This document shows, piece after piece, positions 26,201 through 39,079 of a DNA stretch of 64,000 bases. The notes under the pieces are model-generated. The model ran no database searches, had not been told where the DNA came from, and saw only the letters and a program-made list of their open reading frames with translations. Position numbers and translations under genes: made by a program. The DNA comes from Dioscorea cayenensis subsp. rotundata. Taxonomy: Eukaryota > Streptophyta > Magnoliopsida > Dioscoreales > Dioscoreaceae. Every line of letters starts with the position of its first letter. Positions within the stretch are counted from its first letter, which is position 1. The DNA lies in NCBI RefSeq assembly GCF_009730915.1, contig NC_052476.1, forward strand, positions 20,069,257-20,133,256, read 5' to 3'.

Positions 26201-27353
26201 AAAGAGGCATTGTATGCTGCACGGGAGGCGATGAAGATTATGCCTCAGTCTGCAAAAGCTCTGAAATTAGTAGGGGATGTGCATGCAAGTAATTCTAGTG
26301 GAAGGGAGAAGGTAAGCTTTAAGCTTGTTATACTAAATTCATTCTGTTATGGACAGCAGCATTTATAAAAATTTTACAGTTTACAATGTAGAACCCATTA
26401 TTGACCATCTAAGGCTTCATCTTTGTTTAAGCTTACTTGATTGTTACAAAAGTGAAAAGCTTTTTAAAAGTTTTTACAAAAGCAGAGAATGAAGTTTGTT
26501 TCGTTGGAATGTTTTGAAGTTGTTGCAATTTTATTTGATGCATGTCTGTGATACTCAGTATACCCTTTGTTAAACATTATCCTTTGTCCAGGGCTTTCTC
26601 TTTTGCACTGCTTATCTAGTCAATTGCATTGAATAGTTTTAACATGCAAATGCAATATGTTTATTTTAGCTGTGTAGTTTTGCCTTGAATCCTTCTGCAG
26701 GCTCGGAAGTTCTATGAATCTGCCTTGCGTCTTGAACCTGGTTTTGTTGGTGCTGCCTTGGCATTGGCTGATCTACATGTCGTTGAAGGACGAAATAAAG
26801 ATGCGGTGTCTCTGCTTGAGAGGTATCTGAAAGATTGGGCTGATGATTCACTTCACACTAAGTTGGCCCAAGTGTTTGCCGCAACAAATACACTTTTAGA
26901 GGCACTATCACATTATCAAGCAGCACTAAGGTATGTAGCTGAACTTTTCTTGTTAATGTGATTTCTTTATTTATTTAATTCCAAACAATAACATTTATGA
27001 CAATAGTGAAAAGCTCTGAATGATAGATTTGATTATTTCCTCTCCCTTATTATTCCTTCTTTCCTCTAGATGCAAGTTTTGCCCAAGTTGCAAAAAATCA
27101 AACTGTGACTGAGAGCTGTTTGTTTGTGTTCCTGTTTCATTCCAGGATAAACCCTCAAAATGAAGCTGCTAAGAAAGGATTAGAGCGATTGGAGAAACAA
27201 ATGAAGGTTTGTCGGTTTTTTTTACTTATTTTGAAGGGGGAGAAACAAAATGAAGATTTTGTTATTGTCATCCAGGGAATGGACCCAGATGCACCAGAAG
27301 AGGATGAAGACAATGACGTTGAAGATGCTGAAGGAGATCAAGAAGATGCTTGA
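14250..27353 (+). CDS. APC7: Anaphase-promoting complex subunit 7 (TPR protein), 18 exons
   Basis: Exons: 14250-14318, 15782-15850, 16660-16710, 17305-17442, 17547-17609, 18510-18625, 18949-19033, 20118-20174, 23910-23955, 24927-25000, 25412-25462, 25548-25748, 25826-25870, 25979-26072, 26166-26311, 26701-26930, 27146-27206, 27276-27353. All phases agree and total 557 codons, essentially the known plant APC7 length. The protein starts MEVPKDQMAMLL and holds tandem tetratricopeptide repeats; strong blocks are ELLQRFPNNVHVLLEVAK, NKLVHDLLNIDPARAEVFVA, EAMKIMPQSAKALKLVGDVH and ESALRLEPGFVGAALALADL. It ends in an acidic tail after RLEKQMKGMDPDAPEE. APC7 is a structural TPR subunit of the APC/C ubiquitin ligase, which marks cyclins and securin for destruction. 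The 3.7-kb intron 8 contains a solo LTR. Confidence 0.95.
14350..15180 (+). repeat. Degenerate repeats, partly exon-1-like, in APC7 intron 1
   Basis: First, two adjacent ~98-bp copies (about 14356-14453 and 14454-14552) both begin GAATTCGAAATTAGAAGGTG and end in CTAATTTGAGGCCATAT or a close match. Second, blocks near 14585, 14700, 14930 and 15108 resemble the end of exon 1 plus its splice donor. The last one reads ATGCTTGTTTTCTTGGCAATG and continues to CTCTTGTATAATCCCT, against exon 1 ATGCTTCTTGACAATG continuing to TTCTTGTGATCCCT. Confidence 0.6.
15451..15482. repeat. (TG)n microsatellite
   Basis: A near-perfect TG dinucleotide run with one interruption, within APC7 intron 1. Confidence 0.9.
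15995..16320. repeat. Three ~110-bp T-rich degenerate repeats in APC7 intron 2
   Basis: Each copy runs CTCTNGTTTCCCTTTTNGTTTTGATTG-like, then CATTTTGCATTTTATGATTTAATTTT-like. Starts are near 16017, 16110 and 16225. Confidence 0.6.
16892..16980. repeat. Short direct duplication with internal hairpin in APC7 intron 3
   Basis: A block beginning ATGCATAAAAGGAAACATCC and running on through TTTATTTT occurs twice about 54 bp apart (near 16898 and 16952). Each copy contains the small inverted repeat AAAGGA/TCCTTT. Confidence 0.8.
20385..21588. mobile_element. Solo LTR of a retrotransposon in APC7 intron 8
   Basis: The insert begins TGTCACGG and ends CCCTTACA, the TG...CA ends of an LTR. It is flanked by GTAAG (20380-20384) and GTGAG (21589-21593), a 5-bp target duplication with one mismatch. 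It is 1204 bp long and far richer in GC and CpG than the surrounding intron. Inside are a possible TATA box (TTATTTATAG near 20814) and several GCTACAGTG repeats (about 20912-21010). No gag or pol sequence is present, so recombination between LTRs is the likely origin. Gypsy or Copia type cannot be told from the LTR alone. Confidence 0.75.
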
Positions 27354-27589
27354 GTTTTTCGAATATTGCAAAGCATTTTGATTTGCAGCATATGTGAATG
27401 CAGCAGTGGAAGCTGTGTCTGTCCAGCCATGCTGCTGGTTTTTCTCATTACCAGTGTGACTAATGAGGTAGTTACTCCAAGTGTAACTTATGCTGAAAAT
27501 TGTAATGTGATTTTAACTCATGACTGGGGAATGTGTCTGTGCATACAACATAAATTGACTTGTAATTTTTTGTAATTTATAATTTAGAT

Positions 27590-30500
27590 TTTGGGTAATT
27601 TTCAGAGGTTATGGCTGGGGAAAATTTTCAACTACTTGAATGGAATATATATATTTAGGGGAAATTATTTATTAATCATTACAATTTTTCAAATATCTTT
27701 TGCAGTTTCTCTTACATTTCAATTAGAAAATTATTTTTCGTTCGATGAATAAAAATAAATATTTTATAGGGGTTCAAGTGTAATCCTATGGTTGAGATTT
27801 GAGCAACTTTCAATGACTATAGTAAGGAAAAATTCTAATGTTTTGAATAGACAATTTTCATATATAACTTAGTAAAAATTAAAAATTAAATAACTCTCTC
27901 ATTCAAACAATAAAAATAAAAGTTTTACAGGGGTACAGGTGTAATCTTATAATTCAGATTTGCACAAATTTCAAAGATTATATAGTAAGAGAAAAAAAAT
28001 CCAATATTTGAAATGGACAATTTTCATACATAACTCACTAAAAATCATAAATTTTAAAAATATTTTTTCTCATTCAAAGAATAAGAATAAAAATTTATAG
28101 GGGTTCAAGTGTAATCTTGTAATTGAGGTTTGAGAAAATTTCAAAGACTATATCAAGGAAAAAATCCAATATTTTGAATGGACAATTTTAATATATAACT
28201 TAGTAAAAATCATAAATTAGAAAAATCTTTCTCGATGAATAAAAATAAAAATTTTATAGGGGTTCAAGTGTAATCTTGTAATTGAGATTTGAGCAAATGT
28301 CAAAGACTATAGCAAAGGAAAAAATCCAATATTTTGAATGGACAATTTTAATATATAACACAGTAAAAATCATAAAATTGAAAAATCTTTCTCGTTCGAA
28401 GAATAAAAATAAAAATTTTCTAGGGGTTCAAGTATAATCTTGTAATTGAGATTTGAGCAAATTTCAAAGACTATAGTAAGAGAAAAAATCCAATATTTTG
28501 AATGGACATTTTTCATATATATACACAGTAAAAATCATAAATTAGAAAAATCTTTCTCGTTCGAAGAATAAAAATAAAAATTTTATAGGGGTTCAAGTGT
28601 AATCTTGTAATTGAGATTTGAGCAAATTTCAAAGACTATAGTAAGGGGAGAAAAATCCAATATTTTGAATGGACAATTTTCATATATAACCCAGTAAAAA
28701 TATAAATTAGAAAAACTCTTTCTCGTTTGAAGAATAAAAATAAAAATTTTATAGAGGGTTCAGGTGTAATCTTATAATTGAGATTTGAGCAAATTTCAAA
28801 GACTGGGAAAAATAAAATATTATGAATGGACAATTTCAATATATAACTAAGTAAAAATCATAAATTAGAAACTTGTTTCTCATTTGATGAATAAAAATAA
28901 AAATTTTATAGGGGTTCAATTGTAATCCTGTAGTTGAGATTTGAGCAATTTTCAAATATATAGTAGGGGAAAAATCCAATATTTTGAATGGACAAATGTT
29001 CATATATAGCCCAGTAAAAATAAAAAAAATTAAAAAACTCTTTCTTGTTCAAAGAATAAAAATAAAAATTTTATAAGGGTTAAAGTGTAATCTTATAATT
29101 GAGATTTGAGCAAATTTCAAAGACCTTAGCAAAGGGACAAAAATCCAATATTTTGAATTGACAATTTTAATATATAACTCAGTAAAAATAAAAAATTAGA
29201 AAAATCATTCTCGTTTGAAGAATTAAAATAAAAATTTTATAGGGGTTCAAGTGTAATTTTGTAATTGATATTTGAGCAAATTTCAATGACTATAGTAAGG
29301 AAAAATTCCAATATTTTGAATGAACAATTTTAATATCTAACCCAATAAAAATCATTCATTAGAAAAATATTTCTCATTCGAAGAATAAAAATAAAAATTT
29401 TATATTGGTACATCTTGTAATCTTTTAATTCAGATTTGAGCAAATTTCAAAGACTATAGTAAGAGAAAAAATTCATTATTTTGAATAGACAATTTTAATA
29501 TATAACTCAGTAAAAATCATAAATTAGAAAAAAATTTCTCGTTGGATGAATAAAAATAAAAATTTTATACGGGTTCAGGTGTAATCATGTATTTGATATT
29601 TGAGCAAATTTCAAAGAACGTAAAGGAAAAATCCAATATTTTGAATGGACAATTTTTCATATGTTCCCCAATAAAAATAAAATATTAGAAAAACTCTTTC
29701 TCGTTCGAACAATAAAAATAAAAGTTTATAGGGGTACATGTAATGTTATAATTCATAATTGCACAAATTTGAAAGATTATATAGTAAGGGGATGTAATAT
29801 TTTGAATGGAATATTTTCATATATAACTCAATAAAAATCATAAATTAGAAAAATATTTCTTGTTCAAATAATAATAATAAAAATTTTATAGCGGTTCAAG
29901 TTTAATCTTGTAATTGAGATTTAAGCAAATTTTAAAGACTATAGCAAGGACAAAATATCCAATATTGTGAATGGACAATTTTAATATATGACTTTGTAGA
30001 AACCATAGATTAGAAAAATCTTTCTCTGTTAGATTAATATTTTATTGGGGTTCAAGTGTAATCTTATAATTGAGATTTAAGCAAATTTCAATGACTATAT
30101 ATAACAATGGAAAAAATATAATATTTTGAATAGACAATTTTAATATATAACTAAGTAAAAATAAAAATTAGAAAAAACTTTCATCATTTGAAGAATAAAA
30201 ATAAAAATTTTATAAGGGTTCAAGTGTAATCTTCTAATTGAGATATGAGCAAATTTCAAAGACTATATAGTAAGCGAAAAAATTCAATATTTTGAATGGA
30301 AAAATTTAATACATAATCAAATAAAAATTATTAATTATAAAAATCTTCAAATTTCAAAGACTATATAGCAAGGGAAAAAATTGAATATTTTGAATAGATA
30401 CTTTTAATATATAACTCATTAAATATCATAAATTAGAAAAATCATTTTCGTTCGACAAATAAAAATGAAAATTTTATAGGTGTTCAACTCGAATAAAAAT

Positions 30501-31302
30501 GAAAATTTTATAGGTGTTCAAGTGTAATCTTGTAATTGAGATTTGAGGCAATATTTTGAATGAGCAGTTTTAATATTAAAAATAAAAAAATTAGAAAAAT
30601 CTTTCTCGTTCGATAAATAAAAATAAAAATTTTATAGGGATTCTAGTGAATCTTGTAATTGAGATTTGAGCAATTTCAAAGACTATAGTAAGTTAAAAAA
30701 AATCCAATATTTTAAATGGACATTTTTCATATATAATTCAGTAAAATTCATAAACTAGAAAAATATTTCTAGTTCGAAAAATAAAAATAAAAATTTTATA
30801 AGTGTTCAAGTGTAATCTTGTAATTGATATTTGAGCAAATTTCAAAGACTAGTAAGAGAAAAAATTCAATATTTAGAATGGACAATTTTAATATATATAT
30901 ATCTCACTAAAAATAAAAAATTAGAATAATCTTTTTCGTACGAAGAATAAAATTAAAAATTTTATAAATGTTCAAGTGTAATCTTGTAATTGATATTTGA
31001 GCAAATTTCAAAAACTACAGTAAGTAGAAAAAAAAAATCCAATATTTTGAATGGACAATTTTAATATATGACCCAATAAAAATCATTAATTAGAAAAATC
31101 TTCCTCATTTGAAGAATAAAAATAAAAGTTTTATAGAGGTATAGCAGTAATCTTGTAATTGAGATTTGAGCAAATTTTGTTGACTGAACTAAAGGGAAAA
31201 TCCAATATTTTGCATGAATAATTTTAATATATAGCATAATAAAAATCATAAATTAGAAAAATTTTTCTCGTTCGATGAATAAAAATAAAAATTTTATAGG
31301 GG
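27590..31302. repeat. Tandem array of ~163-bp AT-rich satellite-like units
   Basis: About 22 diverged monomers follow one another, each with the block order TTTGAATGGACAATTTT, TATATAACNCAGTAAAAATC, ATAAATTAGAAAAATC, TTTCTCGTTCGAAGAATAAA, AATTTTATAGGGGTTCAAGT, GTAATCTTGTAATTGAGATT, TGAGCAAATTTCAAAGACTA. Spacing between the TATTTTGAAT landmarks at 28330, 28494, 28661, 28819 and 28979 is 158-167 bp. The array starts directly after the APC7 3' UTR and runs into the N gap, so its true length is unknown. One copy near 30460-30520 has a short internal duplication. Confidence 0.93.
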
Positions 31303-32302
31303 NNNNNNNNNNNNNNNNNNNNNNNNNNNNNNNNNNNNNNNNNNNNNNNNNNNNNNNNNNNNNNNNNNNNNNNNNNNNNNNNNNNNNNNNNNNNNNNNNN
31401 NNNNNNNNNNNNNNNNNNNNNNNNNNNNNNNNNNNNNNNNNNNNNNNNNNNNNNNNNNNNNNNNNNNNNNNNNNNNNNNNNNNNNNNNNNNNNNNNNNNN
31501 NNNNNNNNNNNNNNNNNNNNNNNNNNNNNNNNNNNNNNNNNNNNNNNNNNNNNNNNNNNNNNNNNNNNNNNNNNNNNNNNNNNNNNNNNNNNNNNNNNNN
31601 NNNNNNNNNNNNNNNNNNNNNNNNNNNNNNNNNNNNNNNNNNNNNNNNNNNNNNNNNNNNNNNNNNNNNNNNNNNNNNNNNNNNNNNNNNNNNNNNNNNN
31701 NNNNNNNNNNNNNNNNNNNNNNNNNNNNNNNNNNNNNNNNNNNNNNNNNNNNNNNNNNNNNNNNNNNNNNNNNNNNNNNNNNNNNNNNNNNNNNNNNNNN
31801 NNNNNNNNNNNNNNNNNNNNNNNNNNNNNNNNNNNNNNNNNNNNNNNNNNNNNNNNNNNNNNNNNNNNNNNNNNNNNNNNNNNNNNNNNNNNNNNNNNNN
31901 NNNNNNNNNNNNNNNNNNNNNNNNNNNNNNNNNNNNNNNNNNNNNNNNNNNNNNNNNNNNNNNNNNNNNNNNNNNNNNNNNNNNNNNNNNNNNNNNNNNN
32001 NNNNNNNNNNNNNNNNNNNNNNNNNNNNNNNNNNNNNNNNNNNNNNNNNNNNNNNNNNNNNNNNNNNNNNNNNNNNNNNNNNNNNNNNNNNNNNNNNNNN
32101 NNNNNNNNNNNNNNNNNNNNNNNNNNNNNNNNNNNNNNNNNNNNNNNNNNNNNNNNNNNNNNNNNNNNNNNNNNNNNNNNNNNNNNNNNNNNNNNNNNNN
32201 NNNNNNNNNNNNNNNNNNNNNNNNNNNNNNNNNNNNNNNNNNNNNNNNNNNNNNNNNNNNNNNNNNNNNNNNNNNNNNNNNNNNNNNNNNNNNNNNNNNN
32301 NN
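31303..32302. other. Assembly gap of exactly 1000 N
   Basis: The run is exactly 1000 N, which indicates a placeholder rather than a measured gap. It separates the satellite array from an unrelated sequence type, so the order or orientation of the two sides may rest on scaffolding evidence only. Confidence 0.99.
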
Positions 32303-35300
32303 CAAAAACCTTTAAAAAAAATAAAAACACCCATCATTTTCCAATCACAAAACCACTCATTCAAGCATGTCAAACACCAAACCCTAAACGGATCTGAACT
32401 GAGTTAAAATTTTGACCAAAGACTCAGAGGAGTCGTGGCCAAGCACCATCACGTGATTGAGAGAAGTGGGGTTTTCCAAAGCATAACTCCAAGAGACAAT
32501 TTATTGAGCAGTTTAATTGCTTTTCTCGACCTCGCGTCTTGCTTTTCCGTTTAGAAGCATCTCCCGAAAGTTGTCTACTGGCGATAGCCTCATGTAGTGG
32601 CGTTTAAATGACTTTTCCCTTTCCACACGAAACCTCTACGAAGGAGAAGTCCCTGAAAACTAGTTGGCATTTAAACGTGGGTCTGCACGTCGTAAGGTAT
32701 TGGTATGGTTTTATGTTAAGCGTGCTATTACCCACATTAGATTTTTCTAGTTTTGTGCTCCTGTCATTTTGATAGGAAGATATTGTTATGCGATTTCGGT
32801 CGGGTTTTGTTAATCGTGCGATCTCGGCTAGGGTTTTGTTTATACTGCGTTTCAGTATGTCCTCACGTATAGAAAATAGCTTCGATTATTACGCAGTTGT
32901 GTAATATTTATAATGTCATTTCCCGTTTCGTTTGATAAGTTCTTGATTTCTAGGCGGGGTTGGCCCGTTTAAGAAATGAGATCTTCTGATTTAACATTTG
33001 TTGTCTGTTTAAATATTCTCGTCTGTTTAACAAAATGGGTCTCTGTTTAACATTTTATATCTCTTGTTTAATAAGCTGAGTTCTTGAATTTTAAAGCCTT
33101 ATATTTAAAGCAGCTTTTGTCGTCTGCGAGCATGATTATGGCCAATTAAGCCCTAGTTAATGAAGTTGCTATTTGACACGGTTGTGGAGACCTTAGGCTG
33201 AATTGAAAGTTAACGTGACACCGTAACAGGGGTGTTGGGCGTTTGCGAGCGTTATTTGAGGCAGGCGTATACGAGAGGGCCCTTCTCACCAGTTCTCTTT
33301 GCGAAGATGCGATGGTGCAATAAATTAGGGATGCGGGAAGCCTGCGAGTTTGAGACCTCCAAGATGTGGCCTCGTTCTTGAGTGCGTTGCGATGGCGGCC
33401 AGTGGTCTCCTCAGAAGAAGAAAGGCAGTCGGCGTTGAGGCGGTATACATCAGACCTGAGTCGGAGACTCCGTGAGCACTGCAGTGCTGACTTGTTCGAC
33501 AGGAGGAGAGGAAGATAGTTTTGTCAAACTCGTTGATTGTACTGGCCGGACGATCCTCTTCCCGAATCGTATTGCTCGGTTCAGGCCCGGATCGTTGATT
33601 CGTCGATGATCTGCAGAAAGTAGTGGGAAGCGTCTACAGCGTAGGGGGCGCGGTGACGCACAAGTGGCTTATGGAGGATATTCCACAAGCGGCAGCCGGA
33701 GTGCAAGATAGATCTTGTGGGGAAGAGACCCGACCACGAGAATACGTTAAGGGTTGCTCGGTCGCAACGTCTGGTTTCTGGTGACGGCCAAGATGGGGAA
33801 GAAAGTCGCGTTTCGGCAGATCAGGATCTTTGTCTTCACGGTGAAAGTACTTCGCAGGAAGCCAAGCTGACAGTGAAAGCCGGACTTATCGTCGCTCGGT
33901 GGAAAGGGTAATAAATCATGAATGATGCATCTAGCAGCAAGTGCAATGTTTAAACATTTTATTTAGCTTAACTTTAGTATTCTATCGCTTTAACATACTT
34001 ATCTAAGCCACCGTTTAAAATATTTGTTCGCTCATCAGATTCTATATTCTAGTTTAAGATATAAGACGTGCTTAAATATATAGTTTTATAGTTTAAAATG
34101 AATGATCTCGTGAAATTTTGCTCTAGTTTACATATATGTGTTAGTTTCGAAAGTGGTTCCAAGCGACGTCAAGAAGAAAATATTTATGAAACTGGCCAGT
34201 GTGAGGCGGATGGATGCCGTTGCTCGAACCACTTGCTCAAGGCAGGATGAGAGGGCAAATTTATCGTATACCGGATTGCCTCCTACTTCCAAATTTGCAC
34301 CACGCTGCGACATTCCTCGACGCCGGAGAAGCCCTCCCCTACTAATTTTAAGATCAGAAACAACTTCTACCACGACAACGATAAATTCTCCGATTGTGTA
34401 GCCCCTTACCATGAGTAGTTCTACCTATTAGCTAAGATGTCACTGCAAACCTTATGCGTGCATGCTTATATTGATGACCGAGTTTCCTCAAATGCCTTGT
34501 CGCCTGTGGTTGGGAGGCGCCGAAGTGAACCTACCGCGCCATCCCTCGAAAGAATCCTAAGCACACGGAAGAACGAGAAGGTTTAATTTAACTAATGGTC
34601 ATATCATCAAGGTCATTCTAAGGCGCCAAGCATTCGGCGAGACTTATGCAGGAGAACAATACCGTCTCCACCGGGCCGGGCCGACGACATGAATACGCAA
34701 CACCATCAAGACCGATGTCGGAAGTGTTGAGAAAGACATCAGAGATGATGTGCCGCCGGCCGTTGAGAAGGTCGTTGACTCTTCCTCGATGAAACTACCC
34801 GCGGAACCGGCCGGCCAGATTAGTGTACCAAGATGGACATAATCTCAAGAGACTGGCAGCGTTAAGGTGTGTTCTCCTGTAAATGATGCCGCTAAGTCAT
34901 GGCCATACGGGCGAGAAGATCATTAACTACTACGCGCCGAGCGCATCACAAATGCAAGGTGATACAATCCTGCTCACAACAAGAACCATGTAAGGATGTG
35001 GTCTGCGGTTGATGTCAGCCGCTGCCATTCCTCAAGATCGGGTTGCATGTCAACCGGCCAACAAGAACAATCATGTAAGGATGTGGTCATAGCTGATGCC
35101 AAGTTTTACCGTCCCCTGCATCGAAGGAAGATGTCAAGACCACCGAGCAACCTTAGATGTATGATCAAGGCCAATCAAAATTGGAATTAATGCTCGGAAA
35201 GCTTTCTTTGATTCCAAAGAAGAAGAAATGGGTTGCCTCGAGTCATCTTTAATAAATACAGGCGTGACATGAGGACCCTCCCTAACTCGCCTCAGTGATG

Positions 35301-35759
35301 GGTAAGTGTAAAGCCTTTTTATGATATTGTTTAGCTAGTTTCAATATAGTGTTTAATTATTACCTAAGAAAAGTTTCTTAATAATTTTATGTTATCATTT
35401 AATTTGTCTACTTAAATGCTTAATTATATATATTATCATGTAATAATTGATAATATCATTTAAATATTTACAATACGGGTCTTATTATATCCTATATCGC
35501 TTAACTTCGAAGACCGCTGTGGAAGAAAACTATCACAAAGACCATCAGCCACAAATTATACACGCTTTGAGGGAAGGAGATGGTCATCGACGATGTAGAT
35601 GCACGACGCTTCAGTATGCATAATACAAAAGTCACGAGCAAAGAGCCATATCCTTACAAGAAGCGCCGCCTCCATCACCTTTCGCATCGCTTTCATGCGC
35701 TTACGCCAAAGCAGTGACGACGACGCATGACGACAATTACTCGCTATAAGCGGGATCGA

Positions 35760-35900
35760 AAGCCGTGGCGCAACTGCGATGAAGCGTTCAAATTGTCATC
35801 CTCCCGACACCGCATGAATGGCATACTTCCATGTCGGGCCAGTCCTCGACAATGATAAATGGCAATGGCATACGCATTATTCTTCGCGTCCGTACGAGTA
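35760..35900 (+). pseudogene. Possible Ulp1-like (C48) peptidase remnant
   Basis: Across two shifted frames one reads IVILPTPHEWH and then FHVGPVLDNDKWQWH, which loosely resembles the stretch around the catalytic His and Asp of Ulp1-like peptidases carried by some plant Mutator-like elements. The catalytic Cys region was not found. Very tentative. Confidence 0.2.
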
Positions 35901-36354
35901 GCGACGCTACTGGACATGGTAAGCTCTTTAATTACGTCCGATTAATATCCTGCAGGTGGTATTTAACGGGTATTCTAATCCTCGACCTGCATATCTCGAC
36001 AATGGAATCTATTCGACCTTTCAGCGCCGACAGTGGAGTTAGCGAGCCTGCCGACGGCAGCACTCCGGCCACGTCGCACGGCTATATAGCAAAACACGCA
36101 AAACAAGGAAGGCCGATCGCGCCCGCCTCACGCGCGCGCGGTTTATCGTGAAAGCAAATTACCGTGGGGTGAGAAGTTACGGCCACTCGCAGTACGACGT
36201 TCCTTTACCTCAGACATGGTATGTTACCCGGTGATACTTTATAGAGGGAGGGCACCCGGTCAGCCCAAGACAGAAGCTCAGCTGGTTAAATTTTGGTTTA
36301 ACAATACGTCTACAACGATATCCGATCGTCACATCTGCTTTTCGAAATGTAACT

Positions 36355-36900
36355 GACAAATTCAATTCATTGTTTTCGTGTTCAAGAGCATGTGACTTTG
36401 CTATATCTTAATGTAAATTTTGTTTGTTTTGAATTGTAAAGCGGGTTAAATTCCATTCGGTTTTATTTCATTGTTTAATTTACGTTGTAATTGTGTACAT
36501 TTCACTTTCATTGTTTTAAATATAGTATATATCGCTTTAAAACATCGGGCTTTAAATATTTCAAATTACGGTGTACCCGCTTAAAAATAACACTTTCTCT
36601 GCTTAAATAAATGCACTTATTGTTTAACTCCAAATATGGAAAGTCGCCCATCAATACACAATTCAATTCATTGTTTTTGTTTTCGAAGAACATGACTTGT
36701 ATATCTCAATGTAAATTTTGTTTGTTTTCAATTGTAGACAGTGTTAAATTTCATTCGGTCTCATTTCATTGTTTAATTTACGCTTTGTAGTTTGTGTACA
36801 TCGTTTCATTGTTTAAATATACCATATATCGTTTAAACATCGATTGAAATATTTCAAATCGAGTGTATCCGTTTAAAATAACAATGTCTCTGTAAATACA
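36355..36900. repeat. Tandem ~300-bp duplication in the island
   Basis: Two diverged copies begin AATTCAATTCATTGTTTT (36360 and 36661). They share AATGTAAATTTTGTTTGTTT, CATTTCATTGTTTAATTTAC and later TATATCGTTTAAACATCG-like blocks in the same order. Confidence 0.8.
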
Positions 36901-39079
36901 TTCAATTAGGTAGTAAATACACAATGTTTCCCACTGCCATCGTCGGTTTATTAACAATGCCTAGTCGGCGGCAGTTTCATTGCAAGATGCGTCGGGTGTG
37001 ACCCGGATCCTTGGCGGTGGGCTGTGATGTAACTCATGGACGTCGCAACGCGCACTCGATCCCTCTTTCGTCTAGGCGCGTTGTCGCCTTCTAGTCCGCG
37101 GTACAGTCGCAGAAGCTCGCGATTTCCGTCGAAGGCATCGTCATCGTCGGGGTATGGGGGATATAAGCTTCCTTGTCATGCCGGTTTGCTGATTATGCGG
37201 ACGGTGAGTACCCGCTAATATCGATGTACGCTGTGGTATCCTTCTGCGTATTCGCCTCGCAAGCATGTTTTGCAAGGGATACCATAAACTTGCCACGCCG
37301 ACATGAACAAGTTGCGTATGGCGAGATCGGGAGATAGCTGTCGTTGGTCGATTGACCGTACGATCATCGACCAGCGACCACCGACCGCATTTCTAACGTC
37401 ACTCAGCAATGATCTCTAACTCAGATGTGTATGTCCGGGCACAGTAGGGTCTCCCGTTTGGTCGCTTGCTCACGCGAGTTACATAACATGTCAGCGTCGA
37501 CTTGAACCCGCAGAATAAAGGTTAAAACAAAGCGGTGATGGTTAAATAATTCGTCGACATGTTTAAACATTATTGTAATTAAATAAACAAAAATGATTAA
37601 TATTTAAAGTCGGGAAAAGTGTAATTAAACAAAGATTGAGAATGTTTAAAGGGTAATACTAAATGTTAAGTGTAAATCAACATTCATGAGACCTTATGGA
37701 GTCGACCATTTCGTGCGACGATCAAATGAGCGAAGCTTCCTTGATCCAAGCATTGAGCGACTCGCGACGTTCGAATACATCTCACGCCCACGATCACCTC
37801 CGAGCGGATAATTCGACGATGTGCCATATCCGATTTATTAATCAACGGTGATGAGCTTGGTGATATGGCTGCGAGTTCATTCACGGTATCGCGAAATCTT
37901 TAGCTGTGGATGCTGCACGCAATGCTCGAGGCGTATAGACCCGACACTCCTCCCTGCAATGCCTTCCCAGAGTCGGCGTTGGCTTTCGTAAAATTGGCCT
38001 CCAGAAATGTCGAGGCGATGCAGTCGTAGGCGAAGAAGGGAGACTCTGCGATTGCGCTCACAAGGCCCCTCGACAGTCACGCCACGAAGGTAATTATCTC
38101 GCTGATAATCTCCGGCCTCGAGTAAGGCAGCCCGTGACTTAGATATAGAACGAGTCGATTGGCATCGTCCTAGATTTATGCGACTCATGCGAAGGCGGCG
38201 TGGACCATTATTTACCGTCTTTCCTGGCAGCACGCGATAGTGTCCCCGATATTTTCAAGGAGGTGGTTACCATCGAAAGCTGATGATGACTGCAAGCCAC
38301 TCTTGAATCCTACGATACCTTGCTACCGAAAAGAAAAGAATGCTGCGTTTAAAAGCGATCACGTCTCTCCGCGATCGCAGCTAGCTGGGTTGTCTCGGCC
38401 GCCCTTATCCACATACCAAAGCGAGCGATCAGCCATGTCGGAGATGTCGCTGACCGCCGAGGACCACACAGGGCATACTCTTTTCCCAGCCAAAAGCTCG
38501 CTTGTATGGTATGTGGACACCATGTTCCCATGACATGTCTCATACGAATGTCGATGGCCTTGCATGAGGGGACGATCTGCGAGGCTTCAATCACTCGTCG
38601 CCTAACCCATTTTTGGGCGCTTCGGATGTGAGCCTTGAACCTATGCCACCACCGCAAGTGTGTGACGGGTTGATTGTCTTGATTCAAAGTATTTTTGTTA
38701 TACTCTTTTGATGCATGACGCTAACGACAACCATCCGGCAGCATTCCGCGATCATCCGATGTTTTTCGTTCTTTATGAATTTGAGTCAAAATTCTTTGAT
38801 CAGCATGATTTGGCACATCCATCGAAAATGTTCTGACACGTCAAAAGCGTTGACTAATATCCAACGACAACACTTCGGAATGATCGGCGAGGTGAAGGAA
38901 GACATCCCACATCGGGGTCAGCCAGGGGATGAATGGGAGCACTCTGCGAATCCAATTCCCACACATGCCCTGACGAATGAAAAGATCAATATGTTGGCGG
39001 AGAATATAATGTTTAAGCGATAATGACAATAGTTAAACGTTAAATTAAATACTTAAACAATTAACTAATAACGTAAAGG

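Noticed and set aside
27590-31302. CRISPR-like array
   Set aside because: Units are contiguous ~163-bp diverged monomers without short identical repeats and unique spacers, in a plant nuclear context.
31224-32373. Very long open frames (346-368 codons) on both strands
   Set aside because: They are made of N bases in the assembly gap and carry no sequence.
38240-38690. Open frames on both strands in the island
   Set aside because: Both strands are open over the same bases with no recognisable motif, as expected for GC-rich decayed DNA.
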